Shown piece after piece: positions 44,869 through 53,318 of a stretch of 58,212 nucleotides of DNA. Made by a program: the position numbers and the translations under genes. Every line of letters begins with the position of its first letter. The stretch's first letter is position 1. The notes under the pieces are model-generated. The model was not told the origin of the DNA and did not search any database. It saw only the letters and a program-made list of their open reading frames with translations. This DNA comes from Clostridium sp. CAG:288 (GTDB taxonomy: Bacteria > Bacillota_I > Bacilli_A > RFN20 > CAG-288): assembly GCA_000437395.1 (NCBI GenBank), contig FR898168.1:30965-89176 (forward strand). Reading direction: 5' to 3'.

Positions 44869-46767
44869 ATGTTAGATATCAAAGAAGAAAAAATTGCTAA
44901 TAAAATTAACTTCAGTGTTTGGAGCAGTGTCTTTAAATACATTTTTAAACACGCCTGGGTATTTATTCTTTTAGTTATAAGTATGTTTTTAAACACTTTA
45001 CTTTACGATTCTTTAAGACCTTTATTAAATAACGCTGCTGTCAACGCTTTAGATAAAGGAACAATTATATCTTGGACAAATTCTAAAATACCTTTCACTA
45101 TTTTAGGATTAAATATTGAATTAAATATGACAACGTTCTTAATAGCCACTTTAGGAATCATCGTTATAAACTCTATTGTCACTGGTGCAATTATGTTTTT
45201 AACGCACTATCTTAACGTATTAATTATGTCTGATATGCGTAAGGATTCTTTTAAAAAGATACAAGAACTATCTTTTTCATATTATGATAAAACACCTTCT
45301 GGTTGGATTATTGCTAGAGTTCAAAGTGATACTGCTAAAGTTTCAGACACGTTTGCTTGGGGCTTTATTCAATTGATCTGGTGCGCTTTTGAAGTTATCG
45401 TTACTCTTGTTACCATGTTTAGTGTTGACTGGAGACTTTCTTTAATTATCTTAGCTTTTGTTCCTTTAATCATAGTAATTGGTCCTATATTTGAGGTAGT
45501 AATTTTAAAACTTTCTAGAAAAGTAAGAGCGGTTAGCTCTAACTATGTAAGCTGGATAAGTGAATGTATTAACGGTAATAAAACTATTAAATCTTTAGGC
45601 TTAGAAGATAAAACAAGTTCCGAAGCAGTTGAAATTGCTGATGAGATCAAAAAAAGATCTATTAAACTTGCTAACGTACAAGCTTTCTTTAGACCAGCTT
45701 TAAACCTTATTTCTACAGCGACAATTGCTACTATTATGGTTGTTAGCTCAATATTAATGAAAAGACCTGACATTGGTTTTGAAATTGCTTCATTTGTTGT
45801 TTTCTTTAACTTTATTGGACAAATTTATAACCCTTTACTCGATGCAGCTGATATCCTTAGTGATATACTAAGTACTCAAGCTTCGGTAGAAAAAATAATG
45901 AGTTTGCTTAATACTAAGCCTGAAATCCAAGACTCAAAAGAAGTAATAGAAAAATATGGCGATATTTTTAACGCTAAAAACTGTGAGGAAAAAATCAAAG
46001 GTAAGATTGAATTTAAAAACGTCTGCTTTTCTTATCTTGAAGGAGTAGAAGTAATTCATAACCTTAATAAAGTAATAGAAGAAGGTACTTCTGTTGCTAT
46101 TGTCGGAGAAACAGGTTCAGGTAAATCAACAACAGTTAATTTGCTTTGTCGTTTTTATGAACCTACTAGTGGCCAAATATTAATAGATGATATCGATTAT
46201 AAAGATAGATCTCTAGGTTTTTTACGTTCTAAAATAGGATTTGTTCAACAAACTCCTTTTATCTTTAACGGAACAATTAAAGATAACATTAAGTATGGAA
46301 AATTAGACGCTACTGACGAAGAAGTTATTGACGCTTGTAAAGCAGTCGATATCGATGGATTTATCACTAGCTTACCAAACGGATATGATACTAAACTTGA
46401 AGATGGTGGAAACGAATTATCTACTGGACAAAAACAACTTATTTCTTTTGCTAGAGCAATTGTTAGAAAGCCATCGATAATGATTTTAGATGAAGCAACA
46501 GCTTCAATTGATACTGAAACTGAAGCCGTCATTCAAAAGGCTATAAATAAAATACTTGTTGGTCGTACTTCTATTATTATTGCTCATAGACTTTCAACCA
46601 TAGTCGATTGTGATAGAATACTTGTCATGAAAGATGGAGTTGTAATTGAAGATGGCAATCATAAAAGTTTGATGGCATTAAATGGTTATTATCATAAGTT
46701 ATATATGAATCAATTCAAAGAATTTAATATCGATAAACAAATAGAATTGGAAGATACATTAAAATGA
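44869..46767 (+). CDS. Heterodimeric ABC exporter subunit, catalytic-site half
   Basis: The 632-residue partner of the previous gene has GAGG overlapping the end of that gene and starts 8 bases after its stop. It has a membrane domain to about residue 345, Walker A GETGSGKST, signature LSTGQ (altered), Walker B IMILDEATASID with catalytic Glu, and HRLST. The altered signature pairs with the degenerate site of the partner, so one ATP site per heterodimer is functional, as in BmrCD/TM287-288. It overlaps the phosphodiesterase gene by 4 bases. Confidence 0.93.
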   Translation: MLDIKEEKIANKINFSVWSSVFKYIFKHAWVFILLVISMFLNTLLYDSLRPLLNNAAVNALDKGTIISWTNSKIPFTILGLNIELNMTTFLIATLGIIVINSIVTGAIMFLTHYLNVLIMSDMRKDSFKKIQELSFSYYDKTPSGWIIARVQSDTAKVSDTFAWGFIQLIWCAFEVIVTLVTMFSVDWRLSLIILAFVPLIIVIGPIFEVVILKLSRKVRAVSSNYVSWISECINGNKTIKSLGLEDKTSSEAVEIADEIKKRSIKLANVQAFFRPALNLISTATIATIMVVSSILMKRPDIGFEIASFVVFFNFIGQIYNPLLDAADILSDILSTQASVEKIMSLLNTKPEIQDSKEVIEKYGDIFNAKNCEEKIKGKIEFKNVCFSYLEGVEVIHNLNKVIEEGTSVAIVGETGSGKSTTVNLLCRFYEPTSGQILIDDIDYKDRSLGFLRSKIGFVQQTPFIFNGTIKDNIKYGKLDATDEEVIDACKAVDIDGFITSLPNGYDTKLEDGGNELSTGQKQLISFARAIVRKPSIMILDEATASIDTETEAVIQKAINKILVGRTSIIIAHRLSTIVDCDRILVMKDGVVIEDGNHKSLMALNGYYHKLYMNQFKEFNIDKQIELEDTLK

Positions 46768-47225
46768 AACCGTTAAAAATAGTTGTTATAAGCGATACTC
46801 ATGGCGATAAAGGTATAATACAAAAAATAGCTTTGCAAGAATATGACGCAGACTATTACTTTCACTTAGGAGATTCCGAACTTTTCCCTAGTGATATTGA
46901 GCCTTTTGTCTCTGTTGAAGGCAATAGAGATTATCCAGGAATTTATCCTAAGACGCGAAAGATTAAAACAGATTATGGCTCAATATTTATGGAACACGGA
47001 TTAAAAATAACTTCGATAGGTCCAAACTATGCTTATGCTCAAGATTGTTTAATATATTTATTTGGACACACTCATTGCCATATGGTTTCTAATTTAGATA
47101 AAAATCACTATATTGCTAATCCTGGTTCACTTACTCGCCCACGAGATGGATCTAGTGGAACTTACTTAATCATCACTTTAGATGAAAACGGACCTCAATT
47201 TAATTTCAAATCAGCTAATTCTTAA
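46764..47225 (+). CDS. YfcE/YsnB-type metallophosphoesterase
   Basis: The 153-residue cytosolic phosphodiesterase contains the metal-binding motifs ISDTHGD, YFHLGDSE, VEGNRDY, EHGL and GHTHCH, plus the family ending ANPGSLTRPRDGSSGTY. Two details are unusual: GNRD replaces the usual GNCD, and EHGL stands where most members have HGH, so one metal-ligand His may be missing. It is coupled to the exporter by a 4-base overlap. A second, more typical YfcE lies at 53319-53858. Confidence 0.85.
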   Translation: MKPLKIVVISDTHGDKGIIQKIALQEYDADYYFHLGDSELFPSDIEPFVSVEGNRDYPGIYPKTRKIKTDYGSIFMEHGLKITSIGPNYAYAQDCLIYLFGHTHCHMVSNLDKNHYIANPGSLTRPRDGSSGTYLIITLDENGPQFNFKSANS

Positions 47226-47237
47226 GCTGACTATTAT

Positions 47238-47314
47238 CTAGACATAGCACAGCTTGGTAGTGCACACCCTTGGGGTGGGTGGGGTCGAGAGTTCAAATCT
47301 CTCTGTCTAGACCA
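47238..47314 (+). tRNA. tRNA-Pro (GGG)
   Basis: The 77-nt gene includes an encoded CCA. The acceptor CTAGACA pairs with TGTCTAG, A73 follows, the D-stem is GCAC/GTGC, the anticodon stem is CACCC/GGGTG and the loop TTGGGGT gives GGG. C1-G72 and A73 agree with proline identity, but the rest of the acceptor differs from the CGGGATA of the other tRNA-Pro here. Confidence 0.9.
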
Positions 47315-47326
47315 TTATGTAATTCT

Positions 47327-47352
47327 GCCTTGGAGTTTTCTAAGGCTTTTTT
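47327..47352 (+). terminator. Terminator after tRNA-Pro
   Basis: GCCTT (47327-47331) pairs with AAGGC (47342-47346), with inner pairs GGA/TCT-like, followed by six T. It ends the tRNA and possibly the exporter operon. Confidence 0.7.
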
Positions 47353-47491
47353 ATTTGATAATTGTTCGACATAAGCATATACAATTTTTAATTATTTTAA
47401 TTTTATATTACACTTTAAATAACATAATAATTTTAATATTTAAAATTACTAAACATATGCTTTATAATCACTATAGGAAAGAGGGGATAGG

Positions 47492-47854
47492 ATGATTAAT
47501 ACTTTTATCATAGATGATGATTATCTTTCTATATTAGAAACAATGAATACTTTTAATAAAAACAAGAGTTTTAAAATTGTCGGGTTGATAAGTCAGTTTA
47601 AAAACTTTAATAACCTTTTAAAGAATCTTATAAAAGCTGATGTTATTATTGTCGGTAAAAACGTAAAGCAAGATATTCTTATGCTTATTGTTTTTTATTT
47701 AATGGAAGATAAAAGTGATTATTATCTATATTTTAAAAGCGATAATTTAGCAAAGTCTTTAGATCTGATAGAAAATAGTATATATAGCAAAAAAGATAAA
47801 CGAACTTTTATTATTAATCAAAATAACTTTAATAACGAAATAATCAATATCTAA
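47492..47854 (+). CDS. Stand-alone degenerate response-regulator receiver domain
   Basis: The 120-residue protein starts MINTFIIDDDYLSILETM, like the acidic pocket of a receiver domain (Asp 8-10), and continues with SFKIVGLISQFKNFNNLLKNLIKADVIIVGKNV. In a normal receiver the phosphorylated Asp would stand where Gly55 is (DVIIVG versus DVIILD). The remaining half is divergent and there is no output domain. GGGATAGG precedes the ATG, and a TATAAT is at 47463-47468. It could be a phosphorylation-independent partner or a decayed Spo0A-like fragment. The next genes on the same strand encode membrane and surface proteins. Confidence 0.6.
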   Translation: MINTFIIDDDYLSILETMNTFNKNKSFKIVGLISQFKNFNNLLKNLIKADVIIVGKNVKQDILMLIVFYLMEDKSDYYLYFKSDNLAKSLDLIENSIYSKKDKRTFIINQNNFNNEIINI

Positions 47855-47915
47855 AATCAATGTTTGATATAAATCACTCTTTGCTTTATACTATTTACTC
47901 AAAGGAGATGTGCTA

Positions 47916-48560
47916 ATGAACTTTATATCAAACATTATCAAAAAGTTAAGCGATAAAAAGTATTTAGTTCTTTATGTTGCTCTCTTACTTATCTTCCAAG
48001 CTTGGTCTATTTATATGGTTACTTCATATATTGGCACAAGTTATGGAACTGAATTATACGTTCAATTTTATTTATTTATAACTATTGGTTCACTTATAGC
48101 AATAACTTTAGGTATTCTTTTAAAGAAAAAATTTATAAAAGAAAATAATGACAACGTTATCAAAACACTATTAACTATAGCTGCCTTTTTATACTTTTTA
48201 GCTTTAATAACTGTTTTTAGAGCTTCAAAAATGGTCGCTTTATTTTTTAAAGAAATAATTGATCAAATTATTTTAATATTTACCAATACTGCTTGTGTTT
48301 ACAATGGATCAAACGTTTATAGATTTGTCGATCTTAACGATTTGTATTTGTACTCTTTTATTAACGTTTTTAACCCATTATTCTTTATAATTGCTTCTAT
48401 TTATCTTATAGCATCCAGCTTTATTAACTTATTAAAAAAAGAAGACGTAAAGCTTTATACTGAAACTAATAAATTTATTAAACAACCAAAACTCGATGAA
48501 AAATATTTCTATTCCTATAAAAACTTATCTTTTGGATTACAATATAAACCTTTACCATAA
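47916..48560 (+). CDS. Membrane protein with four predicted helices, unknown
   Basis: The start chosen is the ATG at 47916 (MNFISNIIKKL), because AAAGGAG lies 9 bases upstream; a GTG at 47910 is too close. The 214-residue protein has hydrophobic segments at about residues 17-40, 48-70, 82-108 and 145-172, with a basic cytoplasmic N-terminus and a polar 40-residue C-terminal tail. No family is recognised. It lies 55 bases after the receiver-like gene and may share its transcript. Confidence 0.6.
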   Translation: MNFISNIIKKLSDKKYLVLYVALLLIFQAWSIYMVTSYIGTSYGTELYVQFYLFITIGSLIAITLGILLKKKFIKENNDNVIKTLLTIAAFLYFLALITVFRASKMVALFFKEIIDQIILIFTNTACVYNGSNVYRFVDLNDLYLYSFINVFNPLFFIIASIYLIASSFINLLKKEDVKLYTETNKFIKQPKLDEKYFYSYKNLSFGLQYKPLP

Positions 48561-48634
48561 CTCTTTTCTCTTCATAATTTTTTTTATTTATTTTTAGAAA
48601 GGAGAATTAAGCTTAACAGCTTATATATTTTAAT

Positions 48635-51001
48635 ATGAATAATAAACATAAAAAGACTAACGCTTTATTGTTAGTTTCAACATTTTTAATTTTAACAAAT
48701 CTTGCTGGATGCGGTAAAAATAATCCTAGCACTCCGATTTCATCAACTACCCCAATTAGTTCAACTACAACACCTAATAGTACGACTTCATCAAGTTCAA
48801 GCTCATCTTCTTCTAGTTCATCAAGCTCATCATCTAGTAGTTCTTCTTCTAGTTCATCAAGCTCATCATCTAGCAGTTCTTCTTCAAGTACCGATCCTAT
48901 TATGGAGCAATCTAAACAAATACTTTCAAAAGTAAAAGATGCTTATAAAATCTATTTAGAAACTGAATCTTCATATAACAAAACAAGCGATGAATTATTA
49001 GCTGATGCCACAAAGTTTTTAAACTATCTAGATACAAATAATATCGTATCTAAAGAAAATTTAAACTTATCTTTAATAAATAGTGTAGATATTCCAGAAG
49101 GTGGAAATGTAACTAATTCATATGGAGCTATCATATTTTTGATAAGAACTGTCGCTGATTATTTTTGTACAATAAGTGTATATACTTTAAATAACAATTT
49201 AACTTCTATTACTTACCAAAAAGATAACATAAATAAAGACTTACAAGAAGTAACAAAAGATAGCACTACTTCCAAAGTGCCATCTATTGAAGATACTTGG
49301 GAATACCCTATTGATCTTGAAACATTAAAATCTAATATCGATGCTCCTATCCTAACTATTAACTTTGTTAAAGATGAAGAAGTACTAAAATCTATTACTA
49401 TGAGATATGGTAAAAGATTACCTTCAGGACTCATGTCTAACATAGCTATCGGTTCTTCTCAAATTTACGTATCAAAAAATGAGTTTGATAACTCAACATA
49501 TAACGAAACTGATGAACTATATTACTATCAAGGAACATGTAGCTGGAACAATACTTCTTCTATCACTTATGACTCTTTAATTGAATTAAATAAGCCAATA
49601 ACTTCTGATATTGCTGAAATAACTGATAACACTCTTACATTCACTTACACATCAGATGAAACAATTGTTCCATTTGAACCAGTTGCCTATAAAACGAGAG
49701 TTGCTAAAGATGAAAAGACTATTTCTTATTTCTTTGCTGATGGTGATAGTGCTTTTACTCTTTTAGGTAGCTATACTTTAAATGATAAAAATTACTACGA
49801 TACTTTAAACATAACTTCTTCTATCCAATTAAATTCTAATTACGTCATCGAAGAAGGCGTTAATGTCAATTTAATTCAAAACGATTTTGACTTATCAACA
49901 AACTCATCATTCTACAAATTTGCTGATAGCCAAAGCGCTGTAAGCGATGAAGAGATATTAAACTATGAAAAACATGGTTCAGTTGTCATGAATTTAAATA
50001 ATTCTTCTATCGACTTAAAAGGCTCTTTAAATGTAACTGGAACTATTAAAACAACCAGTGGTGGTCAAACTAATAGTGGGGCTGTTTATGAATCAGAATT
50101 TGCTGAAATTGTCTTAGATAAAGATTCATCAATTTCTCTTACAAGTGATAGTTCAGTTTTAAACGCTTATGGAAGAATTACAGGTGAAGGGACTATTAAC
50201 GCTATTAAAGGTGTAGTAAACGATAAATTTGTCATGAGAGACTGGAAGGGTGGAAGCAACTTACTTGTATGTGCTACTGCATTAAAAGGTAAAAGCTTTC
50301 CATTTTATCAATACTACTTACCTGATATTTCAACTAAATTAAATATTTATCAAGATGCAAAGTATAGTTTGTTTACTTCATTCTACGCTTCTGATCAAAA
50401 TCTTTCAGCTAATATCGAACTTATAGGTTCTAATGGCTTATTTACAGTTGATAGTGGCTATATAAGTAAAGAACTACAAAAAGACTCTGGAAATTCAACG
50501 ATGACCATTGTTGGTGATATCCACACTAATTCGATAAAGTTAAGCCTTAGTTCTTATAATTTTAATGGTGATAAGTATTTCTTCCCACTATATGGTATGG
50601 ATATAAATATCACAAGTAATTCAACAGTTAACCTTTCTGGACAAAAATTTGAAGTAATGCCTAACTCTTCAATAAATATTGAAGAAAATGCTCTTTTAAA
50701 GATTAATTCTCAACTTATTATTTATGAATCATTTAACTACTTTGAAGCAAGCAGTTCATTTAAAAACATGTATTCACACTTCTCATCTTTCACTGGAGCT
50801 TTAGTTACTAACCACGGAACGATAGAAATAGCTGATGGAGCAGCTTTAGCTGGTAACATAATTAATAGTGGGACTATCAATTATAATGAAAGCAATATTA
50901 CAAAGAGTATTACTCCTATTGTTATTATCGGCGTAAAATACAAAATATCTGCTGTCTATGCTGATACTAGTGCTATAGAGTTCAAAATTACTGAAGAATA
51001 A
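48635..51001 (+). CDS. Large surface lipoprotein with poly-Ser linker
   Basis: The 788-residue protein has a lipoprotein signal (LTNLAGC, Cys about residue 26), then a Ser/Thr/Pro linker (about 31-85) that includes about 35 consecutive Ser. A large, mostly beta domain follows. Residues about 400-788 contain repeated SNV/SI/NVNL-type strands (for example SSIDLKGSLNVTGTIKTT and GTINAIKG), suggesting a beta-helix or autotransporter-like fold. The ribosome binding site is odd: GGAG at 48601-48604 is about 30 bases before the ATG, and an in-frame TAA rules out a nearer upstream start. It is probably a cell-surface adhesin or glycan-binding protein. Confidence 0.75.
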   Translation: MNNKHKKTNALLLVSTFLILTNLAGCGKNNPSTPISSTTPISSTTTPNSTTSSSSSSSSSSSSSSSSSSSSSSSSSSSSSSSSSSTDPIMEQSKQILSKVKDAYKIYLETESSYNKTSDELLADATKFLNYLDTNNIVSKENLNLSLINSVDIPEGGNVTNSYGAIIFLIRTVADYFCTISVYTLNNNLTSITYQKDNINKDLQEVTKDSTTSKVPSIEDTWEYPIDLETLKSNIDAPILTINFVKDEEVLKSITMRYGKRLPSGLMSNIAIGSSQIYVSKNEFDNSTYNETDELYYYQGTCSWNNTSSITYDSLIELNKPITSDIAEITDNTLTFTYTSDETIVPFEPVAYKTRVAKDEKTISYFFADGDSAFTLLGSYTLNDKNYYDTLNITSSIQLNSNYVIEEGVNVNLIQNDFDLSTNSSFYKFADSQSAVSDEEILNYEKHGSVVMNLNNSSIDLKGSLNVTGTIKTTSGGQTNSGAVYESEFAEIVLDKDSSISLTSDSSVLNAYGRITGEGTINAIKGVVNDKFVMRDWKGGSNLLVCATALKGKSFPFYQYYLPDISTKLNIYQDAKYSLFTSFYASDQNLSANIELIGSNGLFTVDSGYISKELQKDSGNSTMTIVGDIHTNSIKLSLSSYNFNGDKYFFPLYGMDINITSNSTVNLSGQKFEVMPNSSINIEENALLKINSQLIIYESFNYFEASSSFKNMYSHFSSFTGALVTNHGTIEIADGAALAGNIINSGTINYNESNITKSITPIVIIGVKYKISAVYADTSAIEFKITEE
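48807..48878 (+). repeat. 36-bp tandem repeat encoding serine
   Basis: Two copies (48807-48842 and 48843-48878) differ at one base (35 of 36 identical). A partial third copy follows. The unit is 12 codons, all Ser, so copy-number change would lengthen or shorten the linker without a frameshift. Confidence 0.8.
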
Positions 51002-51006
51002 AAAAT

Positions 51007-51047
51007 AAGATTTAATTAGATTCTATTAAAGTTTCTAATTAAATCTT
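51007..51047. terminator. Bidirectional terminator
   Basis: AAGATTTAATTAGA (51007-51020) pairs perfectly with TCTAATTAAATCTT (51034-51047), a 14-bp stem between convergent genes, with AT-rich flanks on both sides. Confidence 0.75.
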
Positions 51048-51052
51048 TTTAT

Positions 51053-51424
51053 TTACTTTGTTTCGTTTATATTTTCGCTAGCCACCATTTTCTTTTCCGT
51101 CTTAATTTCCCAGTGAATTAAAACAGCTAAGATTGCTCTTAAAATAATAATGAAAGCCAATATTAAAAGTTCATCAAGTGAACGAACTATAACAGTTTTA
51201 ATAATCTCAGCGCCCATTTTAAATTCAAGGCCAAGAGCTAAAGAATTTCCTAAACTAATTTTAATATTATATTTTCTATGTTTAATAAAAGCGTAAAACA
51301 TACTATATATACTTTTTATTGCACCACATAAAATAACAATGATACCTAGTAGTTCTAAAATTGCTACTACAATCTTTGCAAAATTCTCTACAAAGGGCTC
51401 TAAATTTGAAATAAACTCTGTCAT
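51053..51424 (-). CDS. DUF1622 family small membrane protein
   Basis: The 123-residue protein has two or three hydrophobic segments (about residues 16-38, 58-72 and 85-105). The core ISLGNSLALGLEFKMGAEIIKTVIVRSLDELLILAFIIILRAILAVLIHWEI matches the conserved DUF1622 region (the family has LGRxLALGLEFlLAADILrTvi). Function is unknown for the family. It is transcribed alone between two terminators. Confidence 0.88.
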   Translation of the reverse strand: MTEFISNLEPFVENFAKIVVAILELLGIIVILCGAIKSIYSMFYAFIKHRKYNIKISLGNSLALGLEFKMGAEIIKTVIVRSLDELLILAFIIILRAILAVLIHWEIKTEKKMVASENINETK

Positions 51425-51502
51425 AAAAAATACTCCTATGTGAATTATACTTTATAAAAGCGCTTTTTTAAACACTATTTTGAATTTAGTTGTATTTATA
51501 GC

Positions 51503-51525
51503 AAAAAAGGTGGCAAATTGCCACC
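51503..51525 (-). terminator. Terminator of gerM-racemase-yfcE group
   Basis: GGTGGCAA and TTGCCACC (51509-51525) form a near-perfect dyad. On the minus strand the stem is followed by TTTTTTGC. It is 18 bases after the gerM stop. Confidence 0.8.
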
Positions 51526-51542
51526 AATGGAAATTCGATAGA

Positions 51543-52613
51543 CTATAATTGTACTTGATTGTATATATAGCTTGAAACTTCATATACTTCTGGATCAAGT
51601 AACCCCTCAACCATAATTTCTTCGTTTTCAACTTTAAATGAAATTTCTTTAGAATCAACAAAGCCATCAAGTGTTAATGATACCAAGTCATATAAGCTTC
51701 TTTTAACGACGCCTTTTTCTACTAGTGAATCATCTTTAAGATTTAATACAAACTTATTATCGTCATTATCATCTTGAATTTTATTAATAAGTTCATAATC
51801 ACTTAACTTAGTTAACCCACGTTTTTCTGTTAAAGGCGTATTAATAGCGTTAACAAATTGAAGTTCTGATGTTGTTTCTTTAGAAACGTATTGTGAAACA
51901 GGAACAATGTAATTTTTATCATCTATTGTCTTTTGATAATAGACATTGATTATTTGTTTTCCTGCAATTTCACTAGCACTTTTTGACTCTCTATTAATTC
52001 CGATTGATGTTGTTGCACACATTGGAACTACTGTATTGTTTTTAGGTAACTTTTCTACTCTTTGTCCATCGACATATAAAGTTACCATATCAACACCTGG
52101 AAATTCAGAATATGTATAGACAATACTTTCTAAAAGTTTTGATTCGTTATTAGCGTTATATTCTAAGAATTCTTTAGAAAAGTCTAACGTTAATTCGTTG
52201 TCAAATAGCTCTAAAGAGTTCATTTTTGTATCCTTAGGTATGAGCCCTTTAATCGAGTTTGAATTTGCTTTTGAATCTTCTTTTAAAAGTGAGAAAACTT
52301 CTAACATTTCTTCTTGAACAGTATCTCTTTTATTGAGACTCACTGTTAAAGGAATAGTAAGATTATCAGAACTTACTAAATAAATCCTGTGATTTACTTT
52401 ATTTGTAGTAACTTCAACTTGAGTAGGAGCTTTACCTTTTTCTCCAAAATAAATTCCTACTCCAGCACCGACAGCAGCAACAACTAGTGGAACAATAACA
52501 AAGGCGGCTTTTCCTACTTTACTTTTATTAGTTTTAAAACAAAAGTAAATTCTAGGAATTTTGTTTTTAATTCTTTCTTTAAGTGATGGTCCTTTTTCCT
52601 TTAATTTCTTCAT
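51543..52613 (-). CDS. gerM: GerM-like protein with two GerMN domains
   Basis: The 356-residue protein has a basic cytoplasmic N-terminus and one transmembrane helix (about residues 33-53). Two GerMN-type domains follow: about 75-190 (HRIYLVSSDNLTIPLTV...ELTLDFSKEFLEYNANNESKLLESIVYTYSEFPGVDMVTLYVDGQ) and about 215-345 (INVYYQKTIDDKNYIVPVSQYV...KFVLNLKDD...KEISFKVENEEI). Bacillus GerM has the same two-domain layout and bridges forespore and mother-cell proteins. Alone it does not prove sporulation. It follows the racemase gene, as gerM and racE are also neighbours in Bacillus. Confidence 0.82.
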   Translation of the reverse strand: MKKLKEKGPSLKERIKNKIPRIYFCFKTNKSKVGKAAFVIVPLVVAAVGAGVGIYFGEKGKAPTQVEVTTNKVNHRIYLVSSDNLTIPLTVSLNKRDTVQEEMLEVFSLLKEDSKANSNSIKGLIPKDTKMNSLELFDNELTLDFSKEFLEYNANNESKLLESIVYTYSEFPGVDMVTLYVDGQRVEKLPKNNTVVPMCATTSIGINRESKSASEIAGKQIINVYYQKTIDDKNYIVPVSQYVSKETTSELQFVNAINTPLTEKRGLTKLSDYELINKIQDDNDDNKFVLNLKDDSLVEKGVVKRSLYDLVSLTLDGFVDSKEISFKVENEEIMVEGLLDPEVYEVSSYIYNQVQL

Positions 52614-52639
52614 ATTCTATCAACCTTCCCGCCAATAAA

Positions 52640-53281
52640 CTATGATGTATAAATCTTATTTAGAACTAAAAATGGATAAAATCTTTTAATTACTTCATAT
52701 GCTTTTTCATTTGCGTATAAAACTTGACCTTCACCTTTGTCTATCATCTCTAACATATTGTTTAATCCATCTTTAAATAAAGTGTTTTGATGATAATACT
52801 TAAAAATCTTTTTAACTAAAGGATAATGTGTGCATCCTAAAATAGCTTTAGGTGTTTTTATTTTTAAATTTCTTATAGTATTAATTATGTTATTTATATT
52901 GTTATCTTCAATTGCTTTAGCCATATCTTTTAAAGCTATAGAATTATTATAATTTAAATTATTAATAGTTCTAGGTGTAGCTATAAACGTCGTATATTCA
53001 TCCATGAGTTTTTTATTAAATTCTAGTATACAAAAAGAATTTGGTACATCATTAAATACTAACGATAAAGTGTTACAACAAACATATATTTTATCGATAC
53101 TTAAATTATTAAATTGATTTAAATATTTTCTCTTAATCTTATTTAATTTACGATTTGATAATTCACCTAAAGGAAACTCGTTACACATAAAGAAAAAACA
53201 TTCATGTTTTACGTTATTTTTTAAAATATACCTAACCGTTGGTAACAAACCATATCCAGAATCTAAAAAAGCTAATCTCAT
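52640..53281 (-). CDS. murI: Glutamate racemase-like protein, short
   Basis: At 213 residues it is about 50 shorter than typical MurI/RacE. Key parts remain: FLDSGYG at the start (family DSGVGG), Cys69 in VCCNT (first catalytic Cys) and Cys150-His152 in LGCTHYPL (second catalytic Cys and His). The segment between residues 40 and 60 and the C-terminal helices look trimmed. D-glutamate supply for peptidoglycan is the likely role, provided the enzyme is active. It lies between yfcE and gerM with gaps of 37 and 26 bases. Confidence 0.82.
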   Translation of the reverse strand: MRLAFLDSGYGLLPTVRYILKNNVKHECFFFMCNEFPLGELSNRKLNKIKRKYLNQFNNLSIDKIYVCCNTLSLVFNDVPNSFCILEFNKKLMDEYTTFIATPRTINNLNYNNSIALKDMAKAIEDNNINNIINTIRNLKIKTPKAILGCTHYPLVKKIFKYYHQNTLFKDGLNNMLEMIDKGEGQVLYANEKAYEVIKRFYPFLVLNKIYTS

Positions 53282-53318
53282 ATTATATAAATATGCGACT
53301 AGCTTTTATTTATTAAAA

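Noticed and set aside
47910..47915. GTG start six bases before the ATG of the four-helix membrane protein
   Set aside because: It is only 3 bases from the AAAGGAG, too close for initiation; the ATG at 47916 has normal spacing.
48635..51001. Assembly artefact as the cause of the poly-Ser run
   Set aside because: The two 36-bp units differ by one base and mix TCA, TCT, TCC-like and AGT/AGC codons, so it does not look like a simple collapse or homopolymer error.
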